From NCBI GenBank assembly GCA_020435965.1, contig JAGQYS010000083.1, positions 174 through 34,518 on the forward strand: 34,345 bases of DNA, given 5' to 3'. The first letter of the stretch is position 1. Every line of letters starts with the position of its first letter. The DNA comes from Flavobacteriaceae bacterium. GTDB taxonomy: Bacteria > Bacteroidota > Bacteroidia > Flavobacteriales > Flavobacteriaceae. The position numbers and the translations under genes were made by a program. A model generated the notes under the pieces. The model worked only from the letters and a program-made list of their open reading frames with translations, ran no database searches and was not told the DNA's origin. Positions 15,787 through 23,501 of this stretch are shown piece by piece.

Positions 15787-17828
15787 AACAGTTAATTACA
15801 TTAACTGCTGTAATATTGTCATGCTTCTTTAGTTATTCTCAAACTAAAGAACAGGATAGTCTTACCATTCAATTAGCTTATCAAAAACAAGATTCTGCAA
15901 AGGTTAAAACTTCCATAGAGCTTATAAAGGTTTTGTTCAACTCCAAAGAATATCAAAAGGCGTTACTTTACATTAACCAAAGTGAGCAATTGTCTGTTAG
16001 CTTAAACTACCATGAAGCCACTGCCGAACTTAAATATTACAAAGCACTTATTTATACAGAAAATAACGACTATTATAATGCGCTAGACAATTACAACCGT
16101 TCGTTAAGCCTCTTTACACAACTTAAGGACTCTTTAGGTATTGCAAAAGTAAACAACAGTTTGGGTATTGTTGAAATTCGTCGTGGCAACTACAATAAAG
16201 GATTGCAACATTCACTTTCTGCTATTGATATTTTTGAACGCAAAAATTTATTGAACGAATTAAGTTCTGCTTACAACAATTTAGCTGAAGCTTATTTTAA
16301 TACCAACCAAAACGAAGAAGCGCTTGATTACAATTTTAAGGCCTTACGTGTTCGTGAAATTTTAAAGGATAACGAAGGTATTAAAATATCAACCAACAAT
16401 ATTGCGAAACTGTATGCCTTGCGTAAAGAACACAGAAAAGCCATAGAGTATTACGGAAAATTATTGACGTACTTAACCAATAGTGATTCTGACAAAATAC
16501 TTGAAGGTGAAGTTTTGCCAAGTATTGGCGAACAGTATTTACGCTTTAGAGATTACGAAAAAGCAGCGTCTTACTTATTAGAAGGTTTAAAATTAAATAG
16601 AAGTAACGATAACAAAAAAGGAATTTTAAAAACCTTAAACAGCTTATCTGATTTAAACCTACAACAGAACAAAGTAAGGTTGGCAGAATATCAGCTTAAC
16701 GAAGCGTATCAACTAACTGAAGATGTTGATGATGACAATTTACTCTTAGATCATTTAAAATTGCGAGTACAATTAGATTCAACCAAAGGCAATTTCAAAA
16801 ACGCTTTTAATTGGCAACGCGAATATCACGACTTAAAAGCAAAGATTGATGAAGCCAATGCAACTCCAATTGTTTTTGACGACCCTTTAGATATCATCAA
16901 CCAACCAACGATAACTCCAACAGAAAATAACACCGCAAATATTAATGACAAAACCCTTAAACGATACAAGTACCTAACCTATAGTTTAGGTGCTTTATTG
17001 TTAATATCCATACTAGCATTGTTGAGTGTTTTCCTAAAACGGAAAGCACTTAATGCTAATGCTAAAGAACTTGCGGCTACCAACAAGCAATATAAACTTG
17101 AAAATGCTTCATTGCTTGAGCAAACGAGGCACTTAGAAGAAATGAACCAAGTGAAAGATCGTTTGTTCTCCATTGTCTCACATGATTTAAAAGATTCCAT
17201 TACAGGCGTAAAAGCCTTTTTAGACTTATTAAAAGAAGATAGCATTTCACAAGAAGAATTTGATGAGCTTATTCCAGAACTCAGTGAAAATGCTGATAAC
17301 GCTTCTGCTTTATTATTGAATCTTTTAAACTGGTCTAAGTCCCAAATGCAGAATTTGGAACCTAAACCTGAACAATTCAATATTCAGGAAGTGTTTGCAG
17401 AAAAAATGAGTTTGTTTGAAAAGAAAGTCAACCAGAAGCAAATCATTTTGTTAGATGAATCTATTAAAGATTATGTGTATGCTGATAGAAGTATGGTTGA
17501 AATTGTGATTCAGAATCTTTTAGCAAATGCAGTGAAATTCTCTAGAGTTGGCGATGTGATTACCATTTCAAACAGAGAACGTAACGGAAATGTGTTGATT
17601 TGCATTGAAGACACAGGAGTTGGAATCTCAAAAGAAAATCAAGAAAAACTCTTCAAAAACAGTGGCTTTACTACCAGAGGCACAAGTCATGAAAAAGGTA
17701 CAGGATTAGGCTTATCTATTGCAAAACAAATGGTAGAACTTAACCATGGAAAAATTTGGGTTGAAAGTGAACAAGGTTTAGGAAGTAAGTTTTTTATAGA
17801 GCTGCCAAAAGCCAAGCCAGTTAATTAA
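15783..17828 (+). CDS. TPR-containing membrane sensor histidine kinase (orphan)
   Basis: A 681-aa sensor kinase. Signal peptide LITLTAVILSCFFSYSQ; TPR repeats fill about residues 25-360 (for example ALDNYNRSLSLFTQLKDSLG and NELSSAYNNLAEAYFNTNQ) and should lie outside the inner membrane. One membrane helix is at about 400-420 (YLTYSLGALLLISILALLSV), then a coiled coil. The HisKA box has phospho-acceptor His467 in SIVSHDLKDSI. The HATPase domain shows NLLANAVKF, EDTGVGIS and GTGLGLSIAKQMVELNHG. No response regulator lies next to it, so its partner is elsewhere. It is translationally coupled to a 42-aa ORF upstream, and its stop codon overlaps that of the convergent ctlX gene (TTAA at 17825-17828). 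Confidence 0.92.
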   Translation: MKQLITLTAVILSCFFSYSQTKEQDSLTIQLAYQKQDSAKVKTSIELIKVLFNSKEYQKALLYINQSEQLSVSLNYHEATAELKYYKALIYTENNDYYNALDNYNRSLSLFTQLKDSLGIAKVNNSLGIVEIRRGNYNKGLQHSLSAIDIFERKNLLNELSSAYNNLAEAYFNTNQNEEALDYNFKALRVREILKDNEGIKISTNNIAKLYALRKEHRKAIEYYGKLLTYLTNSDSDKILEGEVLPSIGEQYLRFRDYEKAASYLLEGLKLNRSNDNKKGILKTLNSLSDLNLQQNKVRLAEYQLNEAYQLTEDVDDDNLLLDHLKLRVQLDSTKGNFKNAFNWQREYHDLKAKIDEANATPIVFDDPLDIINQPTITPTENNTANINDKTLKRYKYLTYSLGALLLISILALLSVFLKRKALNANAKELAATNKQYKLENASLLEQTRHLEEMNQVKDRLFSIVSHDLKDSITGVKAFLDLLKEDSISQEEFDELIPELSENADNASALLLNLLNWSKSQMQNLEPKPEQFNIQEVFAEKMSLFEKKVNQKQIILLDESIKDYVYADRSMVEIVIQNLLANAVKFSRVGDVITISNRERNGNVLICIEDTGVGISKENQEKLFKNSGFTTRGTSHEKGTGLGLSIAKQMVELNHGKIWVESEQGLGSKFFIELPKAKPVN

Positions 17829-18760
17829 GCTTTTGGTAAAAATACCTCAGCCATCATGCAGCGAGCACTTCCTCCACCACAGGCTTCGATAATATTAAGC
17901 GAACTCGATAAAATGTCAGTGTGCTTTTCTAAGGTTTGAATTTGAGCTGGAGTTAATGCATCGTAAGCTGCTTGACTCATGATTAGGTAGCGTTTATCGT
18001 CTTTACCTCTAACTTGTAGCATATTGCCTGCAAAACTATTGACTTGCTTTTCTGTGATGTCAATAATTTCTTTACCATCTTCTTTAAGGTGTTTAATGAC
18101 GTTTTTGCGTTCTTTTTTATCGTCAATACTCGATAAACAAATCACAGCAAAGGTTTCGCCTAAACACATCATCACATTGGTGTGGTATATTGGAGTACGT
18201 TTCCCATCAACAGTTTGATTCGCTGTAAAAATAACTGGAGTGAATTCAAAATCTTCACAAAACTCAATAAATAATTCTTCATGTGCTCTTTCCGACAAAG
18301 CACAATAAGCCTTTCTATTCACACGATCCAGCAATAAAGCTCCTGTTCCTTCAAGAAACAAGCCTTCGTCTTCAGCATCTCTGTAATCCATAATGTGTGC
18401 AATCTGAAAGCCTTCATCTTCCAATTGAAATAAAACATCTTCACGGCGTTCAGCACGTCTGTTTTCTGCAAACATTGGGTACAAGCCAACAACGCCATTT
18501 TCATGAAAGGAAATCCAGTTATTAGGAAAATGAGCATCTGGAGTATCTAAACCATCTTTAGCTTCAAACACAACCACATTTACACCAATACCTTTAAGCT
18601 TTTCAACAAAAGCATCAAACTCTTCATTCGCTTTTGCTTGCAAAGTGACTTGCGCCACATCATCCATTTCTTTTTGATAATGATTGTTTACAGCTGTTTG
18701 CTCATTGGCTCTAAAACTAGTAGGACGAACCATTAAAATGGTATTGGTTGTTTGTTGCAT
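17825..18760 (-). CDS. ctlX: Citrulline utilization hydrolase-type amidinohydrolase (CtlX)
   Basis: A 311-aa member of the guanidino-group-modifying enzyme superfamily (arginine deiminase/amidinotransferase fold). Visible features are FPNNW at 78-82, EGTGALLLD at 137-145, catalytic-type His193 in YHTNVMM, and the C-terminal nucleophile Cys301 in GGGSARCMMAEVF. Length and motifs match the CtlX group, reported to act on citrulline, and differ from true arginine deiminases, which are about 410 aa. No other arginine-catabolism gene is adjacent, so the assignment rests on sequence alone. A TAATTTTG -7 element lies 20 bp upstream of the ATG. The gene is convergent with the histidine kinase with overlapping stop codons. 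Confidence 0.85.
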   Translation of the reverse strand: MQQTTNTILMVRPTSFRANEQTAVNNHYQKEMDDVAQVTLQAKANEEFDAFVEKLKGIGVNVVVFEAKDGLDTPDAHFPNNWISFHENGVVGLYPMFAENRRAERREDVLFQLEDEGFQIAHIMDYRDAEDEGLFLEGTGALLLDRVNRKAYCALSERAHEELFIEFCEDFEFTPVIFTANQTVDGKRTPIYHTNVMMCLGETFAVICLSSIDDKKERKNVIKHLKEDGKEIIDITEKQVNSFAGNMLQVRGKDDKRYLIMSQAAYDALTPAQIQTLEKHTDILSSSLNIIEACGGGSARCMMAEVFLPKA

Positions 18761-18780
18761 TTATTTAAATATTTAAGTTG

Positions 18781-18788
18781 CAAAATTA
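18781..18788 (-). promoter_or_regulatory. Bacteroidota -7 element (TAATTTTG) for ctlX
   Basis: The minus strand has a full TAnnTTTG match (TAATTTTG) 20 bp before the ATG at 18760. Confidence 0.55.
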
Positions 18789-18828
18789 ATCAATTTATAC
18801 ATGAACCATACTTGACTTTACCAAAAAT

Positions 18829-19734
18829 TTACAACAAGTCCTCAAGTGCAGGTTGTAGGTAATAATACTTAAAGGAAAACCCTAGATTTTCAATTTTATT
18901 ACAGCTTACGCGTTGGCTTTCTAAAACCAAAGCACTCATTTCGCCTAGTACTAATTTTAAAATAAAACTTGGTACAGCAGGCAACAAAATTGGTCGTTTT
19001 ACCACTCTGCCTATATTTTTTACCATGTCTTTTTGAGGTACTGCATTTGGAGCAACTGCATTAAAAACACCTTCAAATGTATGTTTAATCACATACATAA
19101 AAATTGCTGCTAAATCTTCAATATGAATCCATGATTGCCATTGGTTACCACATCCTAAAGCACTACCAACAAACCATCGTATTGGTTTCACCAATTGTGG
19201 TAAAGCACCACCTTTTTCAGACAATACAATACCAATTCTTATTTTAGAAACTTTAATATTAAGGCTCTTAAACTGGTTGGCTTCATGTTCCCAAGAGGAC
19301 ACTACGTGTGACAAAAACCCATCATCAAAATCATTAAAATCTTCTTCGTAATAATGCGTTAATGAGTCTGGATAAATACCAATAGCACTAGCAGACACAA
19401 GGTGTTTAATGGATATATTTTCGGTTTCAATTGTTTTATAAAGCAATTGCAAAGCCTCTACTCTACTTTTTAGTATTTCTTCTTTGTATGATTTTGTCCA
19501 ACGTTGTGCTATAGAAGCTCCTGCCAAATTAATTATAACGTCAACATTTTTAAAGCAATTAACATCTATCTCACCAAAACTAGGATTCCAATAAAAGCCT
19601 TTGTAATTAGGTTTATTTTCTAGTTTAGATTTAGACGTTGACAAATAATTAACAGCTATGTTTTGCTCATGACAATGCTTTACAATTTCTTGACCTACCA
19701 AACCTGTTGCTCCTGTAATTAAGATTTTTTGCAT
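18829..19734 (-). CDS. TIGR01777-family NAD-dependent epimerase/oxidoreductase
   Basis: A 301-aa extended short-chain dehydrogenase-like protein of the TIGR01777 (YfcH-like) group. The N-terminal nucleotide-binding motif is ITGATGLVGQEI, followed by INLAGASIAQRWT, SASAIGIYP, VVSSWEHEA, RIGIVLSEKGGALPQL and WQSWIHIEDL. The DUF1731-type C-terminus (LPAVPSFILKLVLGEMSALV, then LESQRVS) completes the family architecture. The substrate is unknown for the family. A TAAATTTG promoter element ends only 4 bp before the ATG, so the transcript may be nearly leaderless. It follows mnmD by 66 bp on the same strand. Confidence 0.92.
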   Translation of the reverse strand: MQKILITGATGLVGQEIVKHCHEQNIAVNYLSTSKSKLENKPNYKGFYWNPSFGEIDVNCFKNVDVIINLAGASIAQRWTKSYKEEILKSRVEALQLLYKTIETENISIKHLVSASAIGIYPDSLTHYYEEDFNDFDDGFLSHVVSSWEHEANQFKSLNIKVSKIRIGIVLSEKGGALPQLVKPIRWFVGSALGCGNQWQSWIHIEDLAAIFMYVIKHTFEGVFNAVAPNAVPQKDMVKNIGRVVKRPILLPAVPSFILKLVLGEMSALVLESQRVSCNKIENLGFSFKYYYLQPALEDLL

Positions 19735-19738
19735 AGTG

Positions 19739-19746
19739 CAAATTTA
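19739..19746 (-). promoter_or_regulatory. Bacteroidota -7 element (TAAATTTG) abutting the epimerase start
   Basis: A full TAnnTTTG match on the minus strand, 4 bp from the ATG at 19734. If it is used, transcription would begin at or next to the start codon. Confidence 0.45.
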
Positions 19747-19800
19747 CAAAACGAAGCAACCAATAACTTATGATTGACGAAGGTTTAACAGTAAATTATC

Positions 19801-20487
19801 TTATTTTTTGGTTGCCCTTAACATGTGTCGTTTTCCAGGTGGTCCTTTTAATCTTTCAACAATAAAACCTAAGGCTTGCATATTGCGTTTTACTTGTCCA
19901 ATAGCTGCATAAGTAACCAAAACACCATTTCGTTTTAAAGCCTTGTACATGGTTTCGAATATAGTTTTTGACCAAAGTTCTGGTTGCACTCTAGCTCCAA
20001 AAGCATCAAAATAAATAAGATCAAATTGATTTACATCTTCAATATCTGAAAAGAATTGTTTACGTTTATGAAGTTTGAAATTTGAGGTGATTTCATGTAC
20101 CTTTTCCCATGATACTTTATGGAGTTCATTAAAAACAGTTTGGTTTTCTGCTGAAATCAACTCGACATAATTCAGTTGATTGATTTCATCTATAGAAACA
20201 GGATAAGCTTCAACACCAACATAGTTGATTTTTATATTTAAAGCATCAGCATGGAGCAAAGTTAAAAATGCATTGAGTCCTGTGCCAAAGCCTATTTCGA
20301 GAATAGATGCTTCGACAAGCTCAGCATGACAATTTTTATTTAATGAATAATAGTATTGCAGGCCTTCTTTCAAAAAAACATGTTGTGCTTCCTGGATAGC
20401 TCCATGTTTGGAGTGGTACTGCTCGTTCCAATCTTCAATCTGAATGGTTTTAGAACCGTCTGCAGTGGTAATGATTTTGCGTTTCAA
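19801..20487 (-). CDS. mnmD: tRNA 5-methylaminomethyl-2-thiouridine methyltransferase, MnmD type
   Basis: A 228-aa stand-alone version of the MnmC methyltransferase domain (DUF752). It uses S-adenosylmethionine to complete mnm5s2U at the wobble base of tRNAs for Lys, Glu and Gln. Signatures: DWNEQYHSKHGAIQEAQHVF near the N-terminus, SAM motif I EIGFGTGLNAFLT (about 64-76), FDLIYFDAFGARVQPELWS, and the C-terminal GPPGKRHMLRA. Residues 53-61 read CHAELVEAS, the known translation of a dispersed palindromic repeat, inserted in frame just before motif I. The reading frame is intact and all motifs remain, so the enzyme is probably active. It starts 2 bp after the stop of the cytochrome-like gene, so the genes are likely co-transcribed. 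Confidence 0.9.
   Translation of the reverse strand: MKRKIITTADGSKTIQIEDWNEQYHSKHGAIQEAQHVFLKEGLQYYYSLNKNCHAELVEASILEIGFGTGLNAFLTLLHADALNIKINYVGVEAYPVSIDEINQLNYVELISAENQTVFNELHKVSWEKVHEITSNFKLHKRKQFFSDIEDVNQFDLIYFDAFGARVQPELWSKTIFETMYKALKRNGVLVTYAAIGQVKRNMQALGFIVERLKGPPGKRHMLRATKK
20305..20331 (-). repeat. Dispersed palindromic repeat (CHAELVEAS type) inside mnmD
   Basis: On the minus strand TGTCATGCTGAGCTTGTCGA followed by AGCATCT. It contains nested arms (TGCT/AGCA and GCTT/AAGC) and encodes CHAELVEAS in the mnmD frame. The sequence is familiar as a repeat scattered in many bacterial genomes, including Flavobacteria. Only this copy was seen in the window. Confidence 0.7.
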
Positions 20488-20489
20488 AA

Positions 20490-20915
20490 TTACTCTATTA
20501 GTAACTTTTTTATTCTAGGAATTGGGCCAACACATTTTACATTATGACAGGAAATACAAGCATTGATAGCATTGTTGTAACGTGTAATCAACTCCTCTTT
20601 TGGAGATTCAAAAAGCTCTTTTTGCGCTTCAAGAAATAGTTTAGAAAAAGATTCAAAATTTAAATCCCTTGCAGAAGGGTTTGTTAATACTGCAGAATGA
20701 ATATTATCAAATTTTTCAGGATAACTTGTACTTAAAGTTCCATCTAGTATTTGTTGCTTTATACTTTCGTTAAAAGCATACATCTCATTCATTAGCAGAG
20801 CCATTTCTGACCTTTCTGCCATGATTAAAGCTTGCTTTTCCTTTGGTTCTTCTTGAGATTCTTTGCATCCAAGAAAAACCAAAGTTAAGCATATAAACAA
20901 ATAATTAAATCGCAT
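20490..20915 (-). CDS. Lipoprotein with C-terminal haem-c motif (cytochrome c'-like)
   Basis: A 141-aa protein with a lipoprotein signal peptide (LTLVFLGC, Cys17) and a mostly helical body (SEMALLMNEMYAFNESIKQQ, LFLEAQKELFESPKEELI). It has one haem-binding CxxCH motif at residues 120-124 (CISCH) close to the C-terminus. This layout, a four-helix bundle with CxxCH in the last helix, matches cytochrome c'-like proteins, although sequence identity cannot be judged here. A further Cys (NVKCVGP) follows the motif. It would sit in the periplasm attached to a membrane. It lies 2 bp after the DUF4920 gene and 2 bp before mnmD, so it is in an operon with both. Confidence 0.8.
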   Translation of the reverse strand: MRFNYLFICLTLVFLGCKESQEEPKEKQALIMAERSEMALLMNEMYAFNESIKQQILDGTLSTSYPEKFDNIHSAVLTNPSARDLNFESFSKLFLEAQKELFESPKEELITRYNNAINACISCHNVKCVGPIPRIKKLLIE

Positions 20916-20917
20916 TT

Positions 20918-21424
20918 TTATTGTTTCAATAGTACACCATCAGCTTCAAAAGCAAATGTTTTTTCTGGTTGCGTGATTGCTGCAATTTCTTCGGCTGATT
21001 TTCCAGCGTCTTCAGCATAGTGACGTAAATCGTCAACAGATGTTTCTGTTATAAAAGCTTTACCATTAACAATAACTTCACCTTCAGCATTTAAAGGCAT
21101 AAAAAAACCGTAATCCTTAAACGTTACTCTAACGTCTTGGTCATTACCAAGATCTAACTTCATCCAACAACCTTTCATTTGACAAACTTCGTTAATTTTT
21201 GCTGATACTTTTGCAGTAATTGTATCTCCAGATTTAAGGGATTTATAGCGTTCTGCCATTTCAGATGCAGAAATTGCGCCCTCAGCTTCAATATTATCTC
21301 CAAAAGATGCATAAGCCATGTCTTGGGTTTCTTGGATTTCTTGGGTAGTTTCTTCTGTCTTCGTTTCGTTTTTACAAGCAATCACTAAAGTTGCCACAAG
21401 TAATACAAACAATATTCTTTTCAT
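20918..21424 (-). CDS. DUF4920-domain lipoprotein
   Basis: A 168-aa lipoprotein (VATLVIAC, Cys17) with an acidic linker (KTEETTQEIQETQD) and a DUF4920 domain. Recognisable parts are the CQMKGCWMKLDL motif with two cysteines, DVRVTFKDYGFFMPLNAEG and the C-terminal EKTFAFEADGVLLK. The family is common in Bacteroidota and has no established function; the Cys pair beside a cytochrome-like neighbour suggests redox or metal contact, which is only a guess. It is the first gene of the run that continues with the haem-c lipoprotein and mnmD. A TATCTTTG promoter element lies 35 bp upstream. Confidence 0.88.
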   Translation of the reverse strand: MKRILFVLLVATLVIACKNETKTEETTQEIQETQDMAYASFGDNIEAEGAISASEMAERYKSLKSGDTITAKVSAKINEVCQMKGCWMKLDLGNDQDVRVTFKDYGFFMPLNAEGEVIVNGKAFITETSVDDLRHYAEDAGKSAEEIAAITQPEKTFAFEADGVLLKQ

Positions 21425-21459
21425 AATAACAATAAATTTAAAATGATGATTTTAAGCTG

Positions 21460-21467
21460 CAAAGATA
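21460..21467 (-). promoter_or_regulatory. Bacteroidota -7 element (TATCTTTG) for the DUF4920 operon
   Basis: Minus strand TTATCTTTGCAGC, a full TAnnTTTG match, 35 bp before the ATG at 21424. The flanking GCAGC is shared with the argS promoter at 15083. Confidence 0.6.
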
Positions 21468-21514
21468 AGAAATTTTTTAAGGTGTAATTCTTTAAATATC
21501 AGTATTTATTTATG

Positions 21515-21522
21515 TAATTTTG
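21515..21522 (+). promoter_or_regulatory. Bacteroidota -7 element (TAATTTTG) for ilvE
   Basis: A full TAnnTTTG match 19 bp before the ilvE ATG. It lies back to back with the minus-strand promoter of the DUF4920 operon. Confidence 0.55.
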
Positions 21523-21541
21523 CCCAATAAATTAGGCTGCA

Positions 21542-22609
21542 ATGACAGAGACAATAAAAGATTTGATTGAAGTTACCAAAACCAAGACTTCAAAAATTAA
21601 AAATGTAGATTTTGATAACTTGAGTTTTGGAAGTACTTTTTCAGATCACATGCTTGTTTGCGATTATGAAAATGGCGAATGGAGCGTTCCTAAAATAATG
21701 CCTTATCAAGCGATTTCATTAGAACCATCATCCAAAATTTTTCATTATGGTCAATCGGTTTTTGAAGGTTTAAAAGCCTACAAAGACGCTCAAGGTGATG
21801 TGTTTTTATTTAGACCAGAAGATAATTGTAAACGTTTGAATATTTCATCAAAGCGCATGGCAATTCCCGAATTACCTGAAGCCTATTTTATGGAAGGTTT
21901 AAAAAAATTACTGGAAGTTGACAGAGATTGGATTCCGAGCAAAGAAGGAAGTTCGCTTTACATTAGACCGTTTATTTTTGCAACAGGAAAAGGGTTTCAT
22001 GCCTCACCAGCAACATCCTATAAATTTATTATTGCCACTGCTCCTTCTGGTGCTTATTTTGCTGGAAAAGTAAAAGTACTTATTGAAGAAACCTATTCGC
22101 GCTCTGCAAATGGTGGTGTTGGTTTTGCCAAAGCTGGAGGAAACTACGCTGGACAATTTTACCCAACACAATTGGCTGTAAAAAAAGGATATAACCAAGT
22201 TATTTGGACAGACGACACAAGTCATGAATATATTGAAGAAGCTGGTGCTATGAATATTTTTGTTAGAATTAATGACACTTTAATGACAGCTCCAGTAAGT
22301 GATAGAATTCTTGATGGTATTACGAGAAAAAGCATCATTCAAATAGCTAAAGATGAAGGCTTTAAGGTTGAAGAAAGAAAAATTTCTGTTAACGAACTTG
22401 TTGAAGCTGCTAAAAATGGTAGTTTAAAAGAAATGTTTGGTGCAGGAACTGCAGCTGTTGTATCTCCTATTTCTACTTTTGGTTTTAGAGATAAAGATTA
22501 TGATTTGCCTGAATTAGAAAACACATACGCAAGTAAATTAAAAAAGCGAATTACAGATATTCAAACAAACAACGCGAGCGACCCATTTGGCTGGCGAATA
22601 AAAGTATAA
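21542..22609 (+). CDS. ilvE: Branched-chain amino acid aminotransferase
   Basis: A 355-aa PLP-dependent fold-type IV transaminase that interconverts leucine, isoleucine and valine with their 2-oxo acids, using glutamate/2-oxoglutarate. Motifs: FHYGQSVFEGLKAY, LYIRPFIFATG, the PLP-lysine Lys197 in VGFAKAGGNYAGQ, YIEEAGAMNIFV, LDGITRKSII and FGAGTAAVVSPIS. Length matches the type II bacterial/eukaryotic BCAT branch rather than the roughly 300-aa enterobacterial IlvE. It stands alone with its own promoter and a hairpin terminator right after the stop; no other ilv or leu genes are near. Confidence 0.96.
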   Translation: MTETIKDLIEVTKTKTSKIKNVDFDNLSFGSTFSDHMLVCDYENGEWSVPKIMPYQAISLEPSSKIFHYGQSVFEGLKAYKDAQGDVFLFRPEDNCKRLNISSKRMAIPELPEAYFMEGLKKLLEVDRDWIPSKEGSSLYIRPFIFATGKGFHASPATSYKFIIATAPSGAYFAGKVKVLIEETYSRSANGGVGFAKAGGNYAGQFYPTQLAVKKGYNQVIWTDDTSHEYIEEAGAMNIFVRINDTLMTAPVSDRILDGITRKSIIQIAKDEGFKVEERKISVNELVEAAKNGSLKEMFGAGTAAVVSPISTFGFRDKDYDLPELENTYASKLKKRITDIQTNNASDPFGWRIKV

Positions 22610-22612
22610 GTA

Positions 22613-22640
22613 AAAAAAGGAGCCTGTTGGCTCCTTTTTT
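22613..22640. terminator. Bidirectional Rho-independent terminator
   Basis: A perfect 12-bp stem (AAAAAAGGAGCC / GGCTCCTTTTTT) with loop TGTT, 3 bp after the ilvE stop. It overlaps the last two bases of the convergent MazG-like gene. The A-run and T-run make it work in both directions. Confidence 0.88.
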
Positions 22641-23025
22641 ATTTGTCTAATATGTCTTCAATATTTGGCTTAAAATAATTTGGTCCTTTAAGTACTTTTC
22701 CATCTTCTCTGTAAATAGGTTGTCCATCGCCTCCTAACTTACTCATATTACTACGTTGTATTTCGTTAAATACTTCTTCTATTTTATGCTGTAAACCATG
22801 CTCTATAATGGTACCACAAAGTATGTAAAGCATATCTCCTAAAGCATCAGCAACCTCAACAATATCATTATCGTTTGCTGCATCAAGGTACTCTTCATTT
22901 TCTTCACGCATCAACTTATAGCGCAACATATTTTTCTCTGTGCCTAAATCGGCTTTTGGTGTTTCTCTGTATCCTATTTTAAAAGCATCATGAAATGCTT
23001 TTACAGCTTCTATCTTTTGCTTCAT
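22639..23025 (-). CDS. MazG-like nucleoside triphosphate pyrophosphohydrolase family protein
   Basis: A 128-aa all-helical protein of the all-alpha NTP-PPase superfamily. The metal-binding ExxE...ExxD signature is seen as EENEEYLDA (Glu41/44/45 region) and EVADALGDMLYIL (Glu57/Asp60/Asp64). The C-terminus (SKLGGDGQPIYREDGKVLKG) is shared with phage- and bacteria-borne PRA-PH/MazG-like proteins. Such enzymes hydrolyse non-canonical or surplus NTPs to NMP and pyrophosphate, a housecleaning role; the substrate here is not known. It converges on ilvE with a shared terminator. Confidence 0.88.
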   Translation of the reverse strand: MKQKIEAVKAFHDAFKIGYRETPKADLGTEKNMLRYKLMREENEEYLDAANDNDIVEVADALGDMLYILCGTIIEHGLQHKIEEVFNEIQRSNMSKLGGDGQPIYREDGKVLKGPNYFKPNIEDILDK

Positions 23026-23102
23026 TGAAATTTTAATTTTCGCTTCCGTAAAACGGGAATGTCCCTTTTTATTTTCTTAAATTCGCATAAAAATAAACAA
23101 AT

Positions 23103-23288
23103 ATGTTTAGCAACGGTCAAATAATCTTTGGGATTCTTTTTGCATTAGCTTTTATTCTTGTATTGATTTTTGCCTATAGAAAAGACCTGAAACTTCACAA
23201 AAAGTATTATAAAGGCAGTGCTTGGGTTTTAATTGCTTTTATAGCATTTCTATTGTTTATTGTTGCCATTAAGTTTGTTTTGGCTTGA
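23103..23288 (+). CDS. Small two-helix membrane protein, 61 aa
   Basis: Residues 6-25 (QIIFGILFALAFILVLIFAY) and 41-60 (AWVLIAFIAFLLFIVAIKFV) are membrane helices separated by a basic loop RKDLKLHKKYYKG, so both ends probably lie on the same side. No known domain is recognised; similar short proteins are widespread in Flavobacteriaceae. A 35-bp piece of its 3' end (23256-23290) recurs with two mismatches at 28935-28969, where only a dead fragment remains. Confidence 0.75.
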   Translation: MFSNGQIIFGILFALAFILVLIFAYRKDLKLHKKYYKGSAWVLIAFIAFLLFIVAIKFVLA

Positions 23289-23501
23289 TTTTTAAAATCC
23301 TACAACAAATTCATCAAAATAATTTACTTGATTTAATAACATATTATTAACCCTTTATTTGGTATAATTTCCTTATCTTTTATTGACCTTTCTAAAAATT
23401 TTATTACATTAATCCTTATCTCTCAAAAAAAAACACCCAATAACAGGTATTTTTTTGTAATGTATTTTTTTAGTTATTTATAAGCAAAGTAAATATAATG
23501 T
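23289..23501. other. AT-rich upstream region of the kinase-regulator pair
   Basis: About 210 bp with no coding frame. It contains a dyad site at 23435-23454 that is repeated downstream of the regulator (see separate entry). No full TAnnTTTG element was found. Confidence 0.45.
23435..23454 (+). promoter_or_regulatory. Operator-like dyad upstream of the histidine kinase
   Basis: ACCCAATAACAGGTATTTTT, 47 bp before the kinase ATG. It matches 17 of 20 positions of the reverse complement of 26022-26041 (ACCCAATAAGGGGGATTTTT). The core ACC-n8-GGT is self-complementary, as expected for a dimeric LuxR-type regulator such as the one encoded downstream. Confidence 0.55.

Noticed and set aside
23046-23065. 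Two tiny adjacent hairpins (CCGT/ACGG and GGGA/TCCC) before the 61-aa gene
   Set aside because: The stems are 4 bp and overlap; too weak to call a terminator or riboswitch.
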